Numbered from the stretch's first letter, positions 1 through 12,246 are shown. The stretch: DNA of 64,000 bases from Panulirus ornatus (GCF_036320965.1 NC_092269.1:35786843-35850842); one strand, 5' to 3'. Numbers and translations are program-made. The notes: generated from the sequence alone by a model not told the origin.

Positions 1-36
1 CGCATTAATGAACCGTAAGATGTTTACACTTTCCCG

Positions 37-40
37 CCCC

Positions 41-117
<77 letters not shown>
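37..117. repeat. C-run followed by (CT)n microsatellite
   Basis: A run of about 15 C residues leads into an uninterrupted (CT)n tract of more than 60 bases. The strand is entirely pyrimidine, so the open frames across it (RERER on one strand, SLSLS on the other) are repeat artefacts. Confidence 0.97.
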
Positions 118-119
<2 letters not shown>

Positions 120-412
120 GTCACACAGGCAGCCTCTGTCTGTAGTCTGTGTGGTGGTAGCTTTCTTTTTCTTTTTGAGGTCTCAGCGTAGGGTGTGGGA
201 GAGGCATCTTTATTAGCATCTTCAATACGTCGGATTTGAGTCTTGAACGCCAAGCTATGATGATCCCGTTGAGCGCGGCCGTAGTGCTCAAGGATCGCGC
301 CGTCGTGCCGTCGTGTTCTAGAGGGGTCGCGCGCGCACTCGCACCGAAGGGGAGGGAGGCAAAGGTGTTTCTGTTGTACGATTCTGCGAAATCGTCAGTA
401 AGACAGATGCAG

Positions 413-415
<3 letters not shown>
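118..415. other. Intergenic stretch without gene
   Basis: No coding or RNA signature. Around 270-330 a degenerate stretch with GTGCTCAAGGATCGCGCCGTC resembles the CGTCGTGCTCAAGGGTCGT minisatellite unit that forms the array at 36556-36965. Confidence 0.5.

Positions 416-458
<43 letters not shown>
416..458. repeat. (TG)n microsatellite
   Basis: Uninterrupted TG dinucleotides, about 20 units. Confidence 0.97.
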
Positions 459-737
459 ACGACCATTTTCCAAATTAAACGTCAGTTGACAAGACCGTAA
501 ACAATTCCTTCACAAAAAACGGGAAGACAGATGGTTATGACGCCTTGTCGGCTATGGGCTGTATTTCGTTGTTGCCTTTGACGGTGATAAATGTCTCGGG
601 GGGGGGGAAATGGCTTTTTGTGTGTGTGTCGTGCGTCGGTGCCTTATGTGGTCGCTTCAGGTGTGGTATTGAGAGGTGGGAATGAATTTGCGTATATTTT
701 GTCAAGTTCCCTGAAAACACAGGTGTATAGGAAGAGG

Positions 738-738
<1 letters not shown>

Positions 739-777
<39 letters not shown>
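739..777. repeat. (CA)n microsatellite
   Basis: Uninterrupted CA dinucleotides, about 19 units. Confidence 0.97.
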
Positions 778-779
<2 letters not shown>

Positions 780-859
780 AGGGGGTAAAGAAATGATATA
801 TATATATTCTCTCTCCAGTGGTGATTGTTGCATATCTCTCTTCACGGTGAATTGAAAGT

Positions 860-863
<4 letters not shown>

Positions 864-946
<83 letters not shown>
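864..946. repeat. (AT)n microsatellite
   Basis: Perfect AT array of about 80 bases with no recognisable element on either side, unlike the arrays that border family B or element C. Confidence 0.97.
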
Positions 947-948
<2 letters not shown>

Positions 949-1002
949 CCTTTAATGGTCTTCTGTATTATTAGAAAGGAAATGTGAACAAGATTAGGCT
1001 TT

Positions 1003-1003
1003 C

Positions 1004-1060
<57 letters not shown>

Positions 1061-1062
1061 TT
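1003..1062. repeat. (TAC)n trinucleotide microsatellite
   Basis: About 19 perfect TAC/ACT units. The minus-strand frame reads as a polyvaline run inside an open frame that also crosses (AT)n and (GT)n tracts, so it is not a gene. Confidence 0.97.
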
Positions 1063-1374
1063 AATATATATACATTTCTCTGTTCTTTACAGGTACGTGT
1101 TGGTTGAGTCGTGTCGCTATGGTACGAGACCCCCCTCGTAACCTGACGCGGCCGCAGTGGCGGGTGTTTTGGTGTTGGGCCTTCTGCTGTATCAAGCGGC
1201 TCATCGGGACGTTCAGTGAAGTGGTGTTTATGGTCCTCATACACGACGGAGGGAGTTGTGGGGGGGGTGGTGTATAGAACGTTCTCTCAAGGGCTCTCGA
1301 CTATATGGCTGAGGAGTTGATGTGACATATGAAGTGGCGCCAAGACGTCCTGAAGAATTTTCTTTCTTTCTCCC

Positions 1375-1376
<2 letters not shown>
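1063..1376. other. Intergenic stretch without gene
   Basis: Mixed-composition DNA between two trinucleotide arrays. I see no coding, RNA or repeat signature. Confidence 0.5.
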
Positions 1377-1419
<43 letters not shown>

Positions 1420-1444
1420 GTTATTATTATTATTATTATTATTA

Positions 1445-1476
<32 letters not shown>

Positions 1477-1489
1477 GTTATTATTATTA

Positions 1490-1572
<83 letters not shown>

Positions 1573-1606
1573 GTTATTATTATTATTATTATTATTGTTA
1601 TTATTT
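1377..1606. repeat. Long (TTA)n array interrupted by TTG
   Basis: About 230 bases of TTA triplets with TTG substitutions at irregular intervals. Open in several frames as poly-Leu, poly-Tyr or poly-Ile, which is a simple consequence of the repeat. The TTG variants mark sub-blocks that look internally duplicated. Confidence 0.95.
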
Positions 1607-1815
1607 TTGCTGGTGTGTTGATTTTCGTCTGAAGGATTTTCCTCGGTGGTGTGTGTGTGTGTGTGGGGAGGAGACGAGAGAGAGGGACGGGGGGAGAGGG
1701 AACTTTTGAGGAAGAGATGGACAGTGAAGATAAAGTTTGTGGAGCAACAGTGTCGCCTCCTGAATTTTTGATGTCGCCCATGATCTCAGCCGTTTGTCTC
1801 CGCCTTATGGACTCT

Positions 1816-1816
<1 letters not shown>

Positions 1817-1876
<60 letters not shown>

Positions 1877-1952
1877 TGCTGCAAACCTGAATCAAGGAAG
1901 ACTTGCACTGGGTTGAGAACGCTGGCTGAGACAGGGATGGTAAAGTATGGCG

Positions 1953-2003
<51 letters not shown>
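1817..2003. repeat. Two (GT)n microsatellites
   Basis: Perfect GT tracts at about 1817-1876 and 1958-2003, separated by 80 bases of unique sequence. A shorter GT tract follows at 2043-2057. Confidence 0.95.
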
Positions 2004-2005
<2 letters not shown>

Positions 2006-2362
2006 AGCAGGAGCAGCAAGGCGCCTCCCACAGTTTATAAAGTGTGTGTGTGTGTCTGGCGAGACAGTTGTGGCGAGCGGGGGAGTGGGTCACGGGGTCT
2101 CCCTCCCTCCCTCCCTGCCTGACTTCCCACCCCCTTGGGGACTCCTTCCCCTGGGACCTGGAGGGGACAAGCGAGACGACGTCCCTGGTGTGGGCAGGAG
2201 AGGAACCCGCAGACCTCCTGGTAAGGGAGGGAGTAGATGGTGATGCCTGGTGGTGGCGACACATCCCCCCAGGTCAGACGAGGACGCGATGCGCATATTA
2301 GTGATTGTGGTGGTGTTGCAGGACAGTTTACAGTGTTGTGGTCGAAACTGCTACGTCCTCCT

Positions 2363-2363
<1 letters not shown>

Positions 2364-2410
<47 letters not shown>

Positions 2411-2421
2411 ATATATATAGA
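2364..2421. repeat. (AT)n microsatellite with GT interruptions
   Basis: AT array with ATGTATGT interruptions near its right end. Confidence 0.95.
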
Positions 2422-2442
2422 TGTATATATGGCGGGTGCAAC

Positions 2443-2527
2443 AAGAGAGAGAGAGAGAGAGAGCTCCTCCTGTCCCGTCTACGTAACGTTACGTGTTCTC
2501 TGAAACCCCCTTGTACCTGGCGGAAAG

Positions 2528-2592
<65 letters not shown>
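2443..2592. repeat. Two (GA)n microsatellites
   Basis: GA tracts at about 2443-2462 and 2528-2592, separated by 65 bases. Purine-only on the plus strand. Confidence 0.95.
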
Positions 2593-2593
<1 letters not shown>

Positions 2594-2834
2594 ACTCCTC
2601 CTCCTCCTCCCGTCTCGTGTTGGTGTTGACACTAAAGCTGCTGAAATAATACAGGCCGCCACCACCACACCACCGCCACCACTGGGGTTGTCACATGGCC
2701 CCCGGCCCGCGGTACGAACACACTGGGATTTGTACATTACTCTCATGGTCGGATCACTGTGAGTCGCTTCGTACGATTGCCAGCGGTGTTTACGGCGGTG
2801 CCAGCCTGCGAACTAGGCGTGCCCGTAGGTCTTG

Positions 2835-2930
2835 TGAGGACAGAATGTCCTCCCGTAGCAATGACGGGGGTTGGGATTTGACAGGACTGTCCTCCCGTTG
2901 GATTGACGGAGGTTGAGGAATTGACAGAGG
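2835..2930. repeat. Degenerate direct duplication, about 43 bp
   Basis: Two or three diverged copies share TGTCCTCCCGT followed by ATTGACGGAGGTTG-like sequence and TTGACAG. The minus-strand frame shows the same periodicity as a repeated [16 protein letters not shown] motif, but two or three copies are not evidence of a gene. Confidence 0.6.
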
Positions 2931-3025
2931 ACTCACGCGAGGAGACGGTCCGAGGCTTGGGTGGGGTGTGCATGTGGATCGAGAAATTGAATTTTTTATG
3001 TGATAACTTGCCGGTGTGGGGTGGG

Positions 3026-3052
3026 GGGAAGGGGGGGGGGGGAGAAGCTTTG

Positions 3053-3144
<92 letters not shown>
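3026..3144. repeat. G-run plus (CT)n microsatellite
   Basis: A G-rich run at about 3026-3042 is followed by a (CT)n tract of about 85 bases (3056-3144). Confidence 0.95.
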
Positions 3145-3147
<3 letters not shown>

Positions 3148-3227
3148 CTTTAAACGCGGGATTTTTTTCTCTGTTTTTACTGTTTTTACCCCCTCACACA
3201 CACACACACCTGTGATCTTCAGGACAC

Positions 3228-3433
<206 letters not shown>

Positions 3434-3589
3434 TGTTAGATGAATAATTTTTTTTGATACCATTAAAGCCAGTGTGGTTTGCTTTGGGTTTGATTTAGCA
3501 TTGTGGAGGTGTTAGAGTGAGTCACTCGCCCGAGGTACTATATGACTGGCTATGTTTGATGGCACAGAATTGTCCTTTGAGTTGAGGAC

Positions 3590-3590
3590 C

Positions 3591-3624
<34 letters not shown>
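3590..3624. repeat. (GT)n microsatellite
   Basis: Perfect GT tract of about 17 units. Confidence 0.95.
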
Positions 3625-3628
<4 letters not shown>

Positions 3629-6083
3629 ATGACAACGGCGAGAGATGAAGACTTAAGTCTCTCTCACTCGAGAGACTGCGAGAGGAGATAAGTTCAAAGA
3701 TATGATAGATAAGCAAGGAAAGGTATGGCATGATAAGGAAAGGTTATTCGTGATGGCATGAGACGCGATGTGTTCTCGTCCATACAACCATCCTCCTCAG
3801 TGTTGACCTTCACGTCTCGGGGTTAAGTTGTGTTCGTTCAACCTGGGGACTCAAGGAAGGCTGTGGAAGACGTGACTACACGTTGTGTTTGGTGTACTCG
3901 AGGCACGTTAGCTGCTTAGGGGGAGGGAGGAAGGGTAGAAGACTGCGAGAAAGACTGGAAGCGAGTGACAGGAATTTCTACTACTCGTCTACTTTGGACT
4001 GTGGTTTCTTTAGGAAGACTTCTATCCGAAGTAGTCGGGATGGGTCGATGCTCGTCCCTTGCCCTTTTTTTTTGAGTCTTGCTCCCAGCAACCTCACACC
4101 CACACACACCAGCGCGCTCTCCATCCCTGAAGGCTTAGCTCCTATGCACTGTGTAATGTTTTGTACCATTACGGGTTTTTGATGGGTTGCAACCGTTCTT
4201 TTGTTTCATTTTAAGACGAAGACACGACGAGCACTTCGTCACCTGTTGCCTGTAGGAGGAGAGAGAGAGGGTATTTCCGAATGCTTTTGAGCTGAAGACC
4301 GTAATTGTGATTCTCACTCGTTGAAGTGGTTGAGACTGGACGGGTTGTACGGTGAATATCCTCACAACATGATCAACTGTTGTGATGATGGCTAGAGTCT
4401 TGATAGACTACTGGACTCATCAGGTCTTGTTGATGAGTCTTCAGTAATTAGAAGGTTTTCCATCGCGTATCAGGAGGTGTCTGTGATAGGAGCCTGGTGG
4501 ACAGATAATGCTCAGGATTGTTTAACGTCTGATTTAAAGTATCGCCAGCTCTCGAGGAAGTGAAGGGCTTCATCATCGAATATCGACGATACATGAGTGC
4601 CAGGGTTCGATGCCGCTACAAGAAGGGAGGGATGGAGGGGAAGAGGGGTGTTGTTTTAAGGACCTGATTTGTTGATACCCTCGATAGTTAAGGGTCGGCC
4701 CCTGGCCCTAATTTTATGGCCGCGAGTAGTGTTGGATGGGATGTATGTGTGTGCGGGTGACGTGGACGTGTATTGATGGACAGGTTTTTTTTATTTTTGA
4801 TCTCCAAGTGTCAAATCCGTCGCACAATGTTTTTAATGATGGCGCGGGTCATGGGTTAACTACTATGCCTTTTTTTTTTTGGTTCCCCCAGGCCGGCCTA
4901 ATGTTGACGAACTCTGGGCCAGAGTGACATGATGCGTAGTATATATGTATATATTTATTGACCTCGGTCTCACGACGAAGAATTTATATATGGTGTTGCG
5001 TCCATGACTAGCATATGTTTTGACTCTTTTTAATATAGCGCCTTTGGGTGCTTGAGGATTTTCTATTTTTCTTAAACGTTTCCTGTTGCTCTAGCCTTCG
5101 AACCTTCAAATACTGATATTTTTCTTTGCTTGGATCATCTGGTGTGTCGTTGTCCTTTTCAAGTTACCAAGTATTGAGAAATTCATTTGGGAAATGGTGA
5201 TTATTTAGTGGCTTCAATTGGGACGACAGCTTTTGCAGCGTTGGACAAGAATAGTGAGGTATTGTGTGGTGTTTGCGTGCAGTGTGTGGCAATACTGCAT
5301 TACTGTTGCGTTATAAACAGACAGACGGACAGATGGCACACAAGACTACACACACAGACAGTGCATTAGGCCACAGACTGAGACACAGACAGACAGACAG
5401 ACAGACAGTACTACACCCGGCCTCAGCGATGGGGGCCACCCCTCGCACGCTATAGCAATAATTTCGCGAAAACTGCACTGTGTTCCCTCATGTTTATTCT
5501 GTAAAACATTTTAATGAAGTGTTTCATTTGATGCGTTGGCCGTTGCCTTTGATGATCGGTGTTTTGCTTCGTATTTGTTCCGTTAAAAGATTTAATGAGC
5601 GGTTTCATTTCTTGTTTTTGCCCGTACGCTGGCTTTGATGAGCCGAGTGTTGAGTGCAAATGTATACATCATACCTGAATATTGCCCCATACCCAAAAGA
5701 ACAGCGTTTAGATTTATGCGATGTTTTTGCGTGGGAAAAGAGTGTATGTTTGTGACGTTAAAGTGTACTTCTGCCATCATCCCGCGTCTCAACGTGGGGA
5801 AAAAATTGAGAATGGAGATAGACAAGTCTGGTGTCTTAGATAGATATACGAGATCTTAAGCTACGTTCGTCATACACGTTCCTTCGAGATTGTTACCGTA
5901 GGGGAGCGACGCACGTCCGTTCTGGCGTCGCACGTGACTGCTTGCTGGACGTAGGCGAAGTGCGTCCGTCATTGGACGTCATCATCGGCCTTGGGTTTGG
6001 GGTGTCCTCCGTCGCCGCCAGAATCACCGGCATGACTCACTGGACTTGATCTTGTGTTGTAGGTCTTCGGTCCGCACTTTGTC
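3625..6083. other. Unique intergenic DNA with small hairpins
   Basis: No gene found; all open frames are under 100 codons and unrecognised. Small perfect inverted repeats occur: AGTCTCTC/GAGAGACT at 3656-3677, AGTCT/AGACT at 4396-4409, and GACTCATCA/TGATGAGTC at 4414-4439. An (ACAG)n tract lies at about 5372-5408. The sequence TAATGAxGxGTTTCATTT occurs twice near 5510 and 5595, suggesting an old duplication of roughly 85 bp. Confidence 0.5.
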
Positions 6084-6470
6084 GAAGGCTGTGCCTCTAT
6101 CCCTTTGTATTACCGTGCAGTTTCTTGAAGGCTGTGCCTCTATCCCTTTGTCTTACCGTGCAGTTTCTTGAAGGCTGTGCCTCTATCCCTTTGTCTTACC
6201 GTGCAGTTTCTTGAAGGCTGTGCCTCTATCCCTTTGTCTTAACGTGCAGTTTCTTGAAGGCTGTGCCTCTATCCCTTTGTCTTACCGTGCAGTTTCTTGA
6301 AGGCTGCGCCTCTATCCCTTTGTCTTACCGTGCAGTTTCTTGAAGGCTGCGCCTCTATCCCTTTGTATTACCGTGCAGTTTCTTGAAGGCTGTGCCTCTA
6401 TCCCTTTGTATTACCGTGCAGTTTCTTGAAGGCTGTGCCTCTAGCCCTTTTTATTACTGTGCAGTTTCTT
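6084..6470. repeat. 43-bp minisatellite, nine copies
   Basis: Nine consecutive 43-bp units, each starting GAAGGCTGTGCCTCTATCCC and containing TTACCGTGCAGTTTCTT. 387 bp divided by 43 gives exactly nine. Units differ at only a few positions (TGTG versus TGCG, GTATTACC versus GTCTTACC, one TTAACG), so the array is young or homogenised. The unit length is not a multiple of three, which argues against coding. Confidence 0.96.
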
Positions 6471-7185
6471 CCCCTTTTTTTTTTTCTTTTTCCTTCCTGG
6501 ATATGGCGATCCTCCCTCCTCCCTCCCCAACCTGGCCACACCACACCTGGCAGTGTTTGTGTAATTACAGACGATCTTGAGGACTAACCCAGAGTGCGAA
6601 TCAAATCATGACAACTGGCCAGCGTGTGCGCGTGTTGCTGGGCGTCATGGCTTTCCCAGTGGTGATTTTAGTCATTTAGCCAGGAATATTAACCCTTGTT
6701 AAGCGTACTGTATTTCTCGTCTTCATAACCCCTGGCGACCTGGTTCCTCACCGTGGTTAGTTTTCTGTAGTGTGTGTGTGTGGTTTCCCAGCAGTAGACA
6801 GAACACGAGCGTGCGTAAGGTTGTGAACCGTACGTTTTTGGATCTGTGGGAATGGTCCTCGTTGATCGCTTCGTTAAGCTTACATACAGTGCTCTCCGTC
6901 TCTCCAGTGGGTTTGTGTTTGAGAGATTATGTACTGCAAATAGTTCAGGATTTCGCCTTTAATTACAGAAGAAAGTTATTGGCCATATGTTGGGTGTTAG
7001 ATATTACGAAAACTTTGCTCACAACAGTTGTTGTTTCTAGAACTTTTTTTTTCTATATTATGTGACTCGGGGATAAATTCAAGTTTACATTGTGTAAAGT
7101 CTGGGAGTAAAGTTGGTTGCTCCACTTGGTTTTGTGGTAGTTGAGGTTACACACTGGCCCAGCTAATTAATATTAGGTTTATTTG

Positions 7186-7189
<4 letters not shown>
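6471..7189. other. Intergenic stretch without gene
   Basis: AT-rich unique sequence. The longest open frame (plus, 6772-7065) has no recognisable motif and starts inside a short GT tract. Confidence 0.5.

Positions 7190-7231
<42 letters not shown>
7190..7231. repeat. (GT)n microsatellite
   Basis: Perfect GT tract of about 20 units. Confidence 0.96.
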
Positions 7232-7236
<5 letters not shown>

Positions 7237-7653
7237 TCTCGTAGGAAAGCCATTATATGAAAGAGTTTTTTTTCTTAAGAAACATAAATACATCCTTAGA
7301 TCTCAGGTTGTTTCAGTATATATACGTCTGTCAGTGCCAGCTCAAGACGACCCTGAATGTAAAAATGTGAAAAACAAATTTGATTTTGTCCATTCCAATA
7401 AACCTAAGCTTCAAGACGAGTAAAGTTTGTGAAGTGTCCCCAAAAAGTTAATGTTTTATTCCAGAAAAAATTAGTTGATATATCGAATTTTCCGTCTCAT
7501 TGGAAGTAGCCAACACAGGACAGTGGAGGAGGTGACATTTGACCGGAGCTCTTGACACTCAAAGCTTATCGTACTGGAAGCAATTTGATACGCCTCACTT
7601 ACTGCACTGTGCTCAAATACACTTGACGCCCAACACCTCCTGCAGTGTATAAG

Positions 7654-7654
7654 A

Positions 7655-7733
<79 letters not shown>
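7654..7733. repeat. Compound (CA)n-(TA)n microsatellite
   Basis: (CA)n of about 38 bases switches directly to (TA)n of about 42 bases. It forms the left border of an element C copy. Confidence 0.95.
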
Positions 7734-7738
<5 letters not shown>

Positions 7739-7813
7739 GATGATGTGATCATTACACGAAAGTGCACTCGGGAACTTATCGTGTTTCATTTCCCTGTGGA
7801 TAAGAAAGGAAAG

Positions 7814-7816
<3 letters not shown>
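7734..7816. repeat. Element C copy 1, between (AT)n arrays
   Basis: Shares TGATGATGTGAT.ATTACACG, AAAGTGCACT.GGGAAC, TCGTGTTTCATTT and TGGA.. with copies at 45554-45702 and 51943-52005. Both sides are (AT)n. Compared with 45.6 kb this copy is shortened on its left, and its CTGATGA motif reads TTGATGA. It contains the inverted repeat CACGA...TCGTG. I recognise no protein function; the minus-strand peptide ([12 protein letters not shown]) is conserved only because the DNA is. Confidence 0.85.

Positions 7817-7898
<82 letters not shown>
7817..7898. repeat. (AT)n microsatellite
   Basis: Perfect AT array forming the right border of element C copy 1. Confidence 0.96.
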
Positions 7899-7902
<4 letters not shown>

Positions 7903-8067
7903 GCGTGGTCACTTCATATGTAATCTTGACCGCATCCTGGTAAAGACAGCTTATGACAATTATTCAGGCTGGTATAAATTGACTGAGAGATATATGTAAT
8001 CTGACAGAGCACTGCTCTGACCTGGACGTTACTGATAAGAAGCTTGGATACCCAGCGAAAGACTCGC

Positions 8068-8643
8068 TTACGCCGTCGGAGTGTCGACCAACCGTGTGAG
8101 ACGAGCAGGAAATGAAAGAGATTTGCTCAGATAGCAAATGCCCTCTCCCTGGTTAATGAAGTTTGGCAGAAAATATCGGAGATGACTATTGTCCAAAGGA
8201 ATGGGTCGTGTCGTAAGTGAACGAGTGATTGTGTGATCCTCTGACCCCGCCATTCCCCCCTCAGACCCGCCATTTCCCTTCCGCCTTATGCAAATTTCTG
8301 GCCGTTTACCGTAGGGTTTCGTTATGTGGAGGAGACGGAAGCGTGGTGTCCAGAGGGGGGGGTCTCTGCCAGAACGATTTTTGTCCCCCCCACTTTTTTT
8401 TTTTTGTCTTATATTCATAAAGCTCGGCCTTTTACTGTTGTTGACAGTTGTGGGTTGGAGTGGTGCCCAGTGTGTGTTGTTGTTGGGGGGTTGGGGGTGG
8501 GACTGGCTGTGGCCTGGGGCTTGGGAGTCGATACCTGGTTTATTAAACCTCCCTCTCTCCCTCAGCGACCACCGGGAGCCACGGAGCTTCCAGCATGAAG
8601 CTGCTCGTTCCCTTGAGCTCGACGTCGGCCTCTCTGAGCACAA
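8068..8643 (-). CDS. Unrecognised 191-codon ORF, probably spurious
   Basis: The longest open frame in the window not built from a tandem repeat. The predicted 191 residues are rich in Ser, Arg and Pro, with a basic patch near residues 80-90 (RQKKKSGGDK). I see no signal peptide, membrane segment or known domain. An overlapping plus-strand frame of 111 codons is also open, so the openness may reflect base composition. The neighbours are (AT)n arrays and element C. It could be an exon of an unknown gene, but nothing positive supports that. Confidence 0.12.
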   Translation of the reverse strand: MCSERPTSSSRERAASCWKLRGSRWSLRERGRFNKPGIDSQAPGHSQSHPQPPNNNTHWAPLQPTTVNNSKRPSFMNIRQKKKSGGDKNRSGRDPPLWTPRFRLLHITKPYGKRPEICIRRKGNGGSEGGMAGSEDHTITRSLTTRPIPLDNSHLRYFLPNFINQGEGICYLSKSLSFPARLTRLVDTPTA

Positions 8644-9092
8644 CTGGACGATGCCCTAGTACGATATCCTTCGAGCACGACGTAACGACCCTTGGGGTTT
8701 CATGGTCCTGACCTTCGACCTGACCACCCCTTAGGGTTAGTGCCGTCGTCCATTGGAGGTTATCAGGTCGCACCAGCTATGGAGACATGCGATGGGAGAG
8801 AACGCGTCGAAAGACGGACAGTAAATGTGTTAAAAAGTCTTATTTTTTTGGGTCGACTCAACTTAACCCGTATTTATGGCTGTATTTTCTTTTATTTTCG
8901 CTCTCTCTCTTTTTTTACGCAAAACAAACGACGTTTCATTTCATTCACAATTGTGATTATTTTTGTGTTGTGTGACGCAGTTTGTACGCGGTGTTACCGT
9001 TCAATAAGTGCGTTATGAAGGCAGGTGTTTTGATCCCACATCAGGTAGTAAAGACTAGATGGGATTATATTAGATCAGAATTTTTAACGTGA
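8644..9092. other. Intergenic stretch without gene
   Basis: Unique sequence with short open frames only; nothing recognised. Confidence 0.5.
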
Positions 9093-9196
<104 letters not shown>

Positions 9197-10224
9197 TCAG
9201 GAATGTTGACGCCCTGGGTCATTTAGATTTCTTGTCGTTTTTAACCCTTGCGTCTTTATTGATTATCCTGTATCGTAGTAAGGTCATGTGGTATATTGTT
9301 TGAGAACACTTACTTGCTAAAGACAGTGAGGAGTCTCTCTCTCTTATTACGTTAGTTGGAGATTAATGACTTTGATATGCCCGCAATGTAATTAGCGACC
9401 TTGAGTAATGATGGATGACTCCTGAGTGACTCGATTTAAGCGAATGGAGTCAGGACATTATAGCAGATGTTGTGTATCATAGTCCTAAAAGGAAAATACT
9501 TCATCGAGGTAAAATTAGAATACTTTGTTGAGGTGAAAATTTCGAACCATGGTCCGTCCCCCCTCGGTTTATCAGGTGTGCCCCTGCCCACCACTCCACC
9601 ACGGCATTGAGCGAGACTCGGAGCTGCTCTCCTCCTGAAGTTTTATGTGTGGAAGATTAATGCTCTGGTCAAGGACGACTGTCGAATGAAACTGTGGCGA
9701 TCGCGGTTGTGGAAATGTATGAAGTACATCAAGTACTTGTGTACATGGGTTGTTTACAAGTTGATGCTCGGCTCAGTTACTAGAGAGATGCGGTGTTTGC
9801 TGTATGATAATCTCTTTACACACACTGTGTATCACTGTTGCTATAGTCCCTTTACACACACTGTATCTCACTGTTGCTATAGAGGTACAGGGAGATATAC
9901 AGTATGGATGATAGAATTGTCATTAGAATAACACAAGCGTATGTCTGTTGCTTGTGTTGTGTGCAGTGGTATAGAAAAGCTTAATGGCTAGGTAATGAAC
10001 ACTGGTTTATTATGATTTGATTTCCAGAAATCTGAGATTCTTAAACCCTGAATGATGGAGAGTGTAATGGCTGTTGTTGGAGATGGCGATGTTGGTGGAG
10101 ATGTTGATCGCACGGGACGAATCAGTTTAGTGCGGGAATTGAAAAAGTTAGGAAGCACTTACGTCAAGGGTGGTGGAAGTTCCACGGTTTCCTCCTTAAC
10201 TCACCGGGGTGTCGTGGGTTGCGG
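9197..10224. other. Intergenic stretch with one small tandem duplication
   Basis: No gene seen. A 36-bp unit (CTTTACACACACTGT followed by CACTGTTGCTATAG) is duplicated in tandem at about 9811-9882. Confidence 0.55.
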
Positions 10225-10266
<42 letters not shown>

Positions 10267-10352
10267 CTGAAACAGCCCGTGAGGATTGGCTGCGGAGGCA
10301 TTAATTGTGAGCAGCCCTAATGACCTTCCTCATAGGTCGCTGGCCGTAAATC

Positions 10353-10388
<36 letters not shown>

Positions 10389-10411
10389 TCGTCGTCCAGT
10401 GGGTAAGGACG

Positions 10412-10463
<52 letters not shown>
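10225..10463. repeat. (GT)n, (CAA)n and (CA)n microsatellites
   Basis: (GT)n at 10225-10266, (CAA)n of 12 units at 10351-10388 and (CA)n at 10414-10463. Apparent poly-Asn and Thr-His peptides across them are repeat translations. Confidence 0.95.
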
Positions 10464-10465
<2 letters not shown>

Positions 10466-10592
10466 GCTTGCCTTTCCCACTATATCGAGAAAGCGCAAGG
10501 ATGGAACAACGGGAGGTTTTGAGGATAAGTCTCTTGGCGTCCTTTCTCTTTTTACGGTTTTAAGATTCTCTTATCCGTCCTCTGACATGCAG

Positions 10593-10850
10593 GATATATT
10601 ATTATTTTTGCTTTGTCGCTGTCTCCCGCGTTTGCGAGGTAGCGCAAGGCGACAGACGAAAGAAATGGCCCAACCCAACCCACCCCCATACACATGTATA
10701 TACATACACGTCCACACACGCAAATATACATACCTATACATCTCAGTGTACACATATATATATACACACACACACACAGACATATACCTATATACACATG
10801 TACATAATTCATACTGTCTGCCTTTATTCCCATCGCAGGAAATGTATATA
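10593..10850 (-). mobile_element. Family A LINE 3' end, minus strand
   Basis: Read on the minus strand it runs from GCGATGGGAATAAAGGCAGA through AATTATGTACATGTG, GAGATGTATAGGTATG, GTGTGGACGTGTATG, GGGTTGGGCCATTTC and TTTCGTCTG to the tail GCGCTACCTCGC-AAAC-GCGGGAGACAGCG, then ACAAAGCAAAAATAATAAT. It matches the 3' UTR of the element at 52818-53455 over about 250 bp, so it is a 5'-truncated insertion. TCCTGC occurs at both borders and could be a short target-site duplication. It carries no coding sequence. Confidence 0.85.
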
Positions 10851-10855
10851 TATAC

Positions 10856-12244
10856 AATCATCCAAGACCTTTGTGCCTCGGTTTTGAAAGAGATCTGTAC
10901 GTTATTCTTGACCAATCTTTGACAGGAATGCCGTATGTATATGCTCGCGGTGTGCCAGCTTAAGCTGATGACTGCGGTGGCCGAAAGGTCAAAAGCTTTT
11001 CAAGGAGACATAACTATATAAAAGTATTCGTCCAAAACTCCGGAATTTTTTTCAGGTCCGGACGATGGAGGATCGGAGTTCCATAGCTGTTCGTATGTCA
11101 GGTTCGTTGTAGGCTTCAGATCCGACATCGTGGGATTCAATTGTTTTTTTTACCTGTATACTGTACAGTAGGAGGTAGAAATGGAACCCGAATGGTTCTA
11201 ACTGCCCTTCGAAGCATGAGGTTTAGAATTTGTTGAATATGCTCCCCTCTCGCGCATCGCGAATGCTCCTGTTGTTTTGGGGGCATCATGTCTTATCAGC
11301 AGCAGTTGAAGGCCATTGTAAGACAGAATTCCAGATGATCCACTCGTGTACCAAACTGGATTGAAACTGATCTTAAGGGAGGATGCTAGAGATTGAATAA
11401 CTACTGGTCCGGGCTCTTGGAAGTTCCCAGACGAGCATCAGTGCTTCTGGTTAAGTATTTTGTGGGGTGTCACCGAGCAGTAAATGTAGAGAGAGATTGG
11501 AGGATGGTACACTCGGTTTAGTTACCTAACTTTATATACACAAGTAACGGTGGAATGTACATGTTTTTCCCCACGCGGTGTTGGATACCCAACGCTGCCC
11601 CCGAAGGTCAATAGAATTGACAAGGGTCACAAGAATGTGTTCCTGGTAAACAGACTGGTGGGGCGCGAGCGCGCGATGTGTTTACATTTGTGGTGAGCGA
11701 CCTTACTCCGTGGCCGTATTAGACGGGTAGTGTCATAATGAGCTGCCGTCTACGAACTATTAGGGATGTTTGACCCATTAGGATTGCCACGGAGTATCAC
11801 CTTTATGACAGATAGGGAGAAAATAGGATACTCTGCCTTCCGTATGGCAGCCACGGACTTGAAGAGTGTTATATAAATGTTCAAAGCCGCCTCCGAAAGT
11901 AGGGCGAGCCGATATTATGAACGTGTTCAGGATCGCGGGTTGAGGGCCGATACAATCTGATCTTTATGAGAAATGCATGGCAGGAGGGGAGGGCGCGGGC
12001 GGGCGGGAGGTGGCCAGTTAGGGTTTATTTCCCTGCGCCTCATCAACCAATCAGCCGCAAGATATGTGCAGTGTTGCCACATGTGTGTTCTTTTATGTTA
12101 AGGTGTGGGGGGAGGGGGGAATTTATTTAAGTATTTTTTCTTTATGTTGTAAGTGTGAACAGAAGGCCACTTCGCCAGGTTGAAAAATTAAAGGAAGATG
12201 GGGAGTGGGAGAGGTCGTGCACCATATGCCAATATACTTTTTTG

Positions 12245-12246
<2 letters not shown>
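10856..12246. other. Intergenic stretch without gene
   Basis: About 1.4 kb of unique-looking DNA. A CTGATGA...CGAAA pair near 10964-10985 was examined as a ribozyme core and rejected. A GC-rich patch lies at about 11985-12015. Nothing else stands out. Confidence 0.5.

Noticed and set aside
10964..10990. CTGATGA...CGAAA pair resembling a hammerhead core
   Set aside because: The segment between them cannot form a stem II with a proper closing pair, and no complementary stem I flanks are present.
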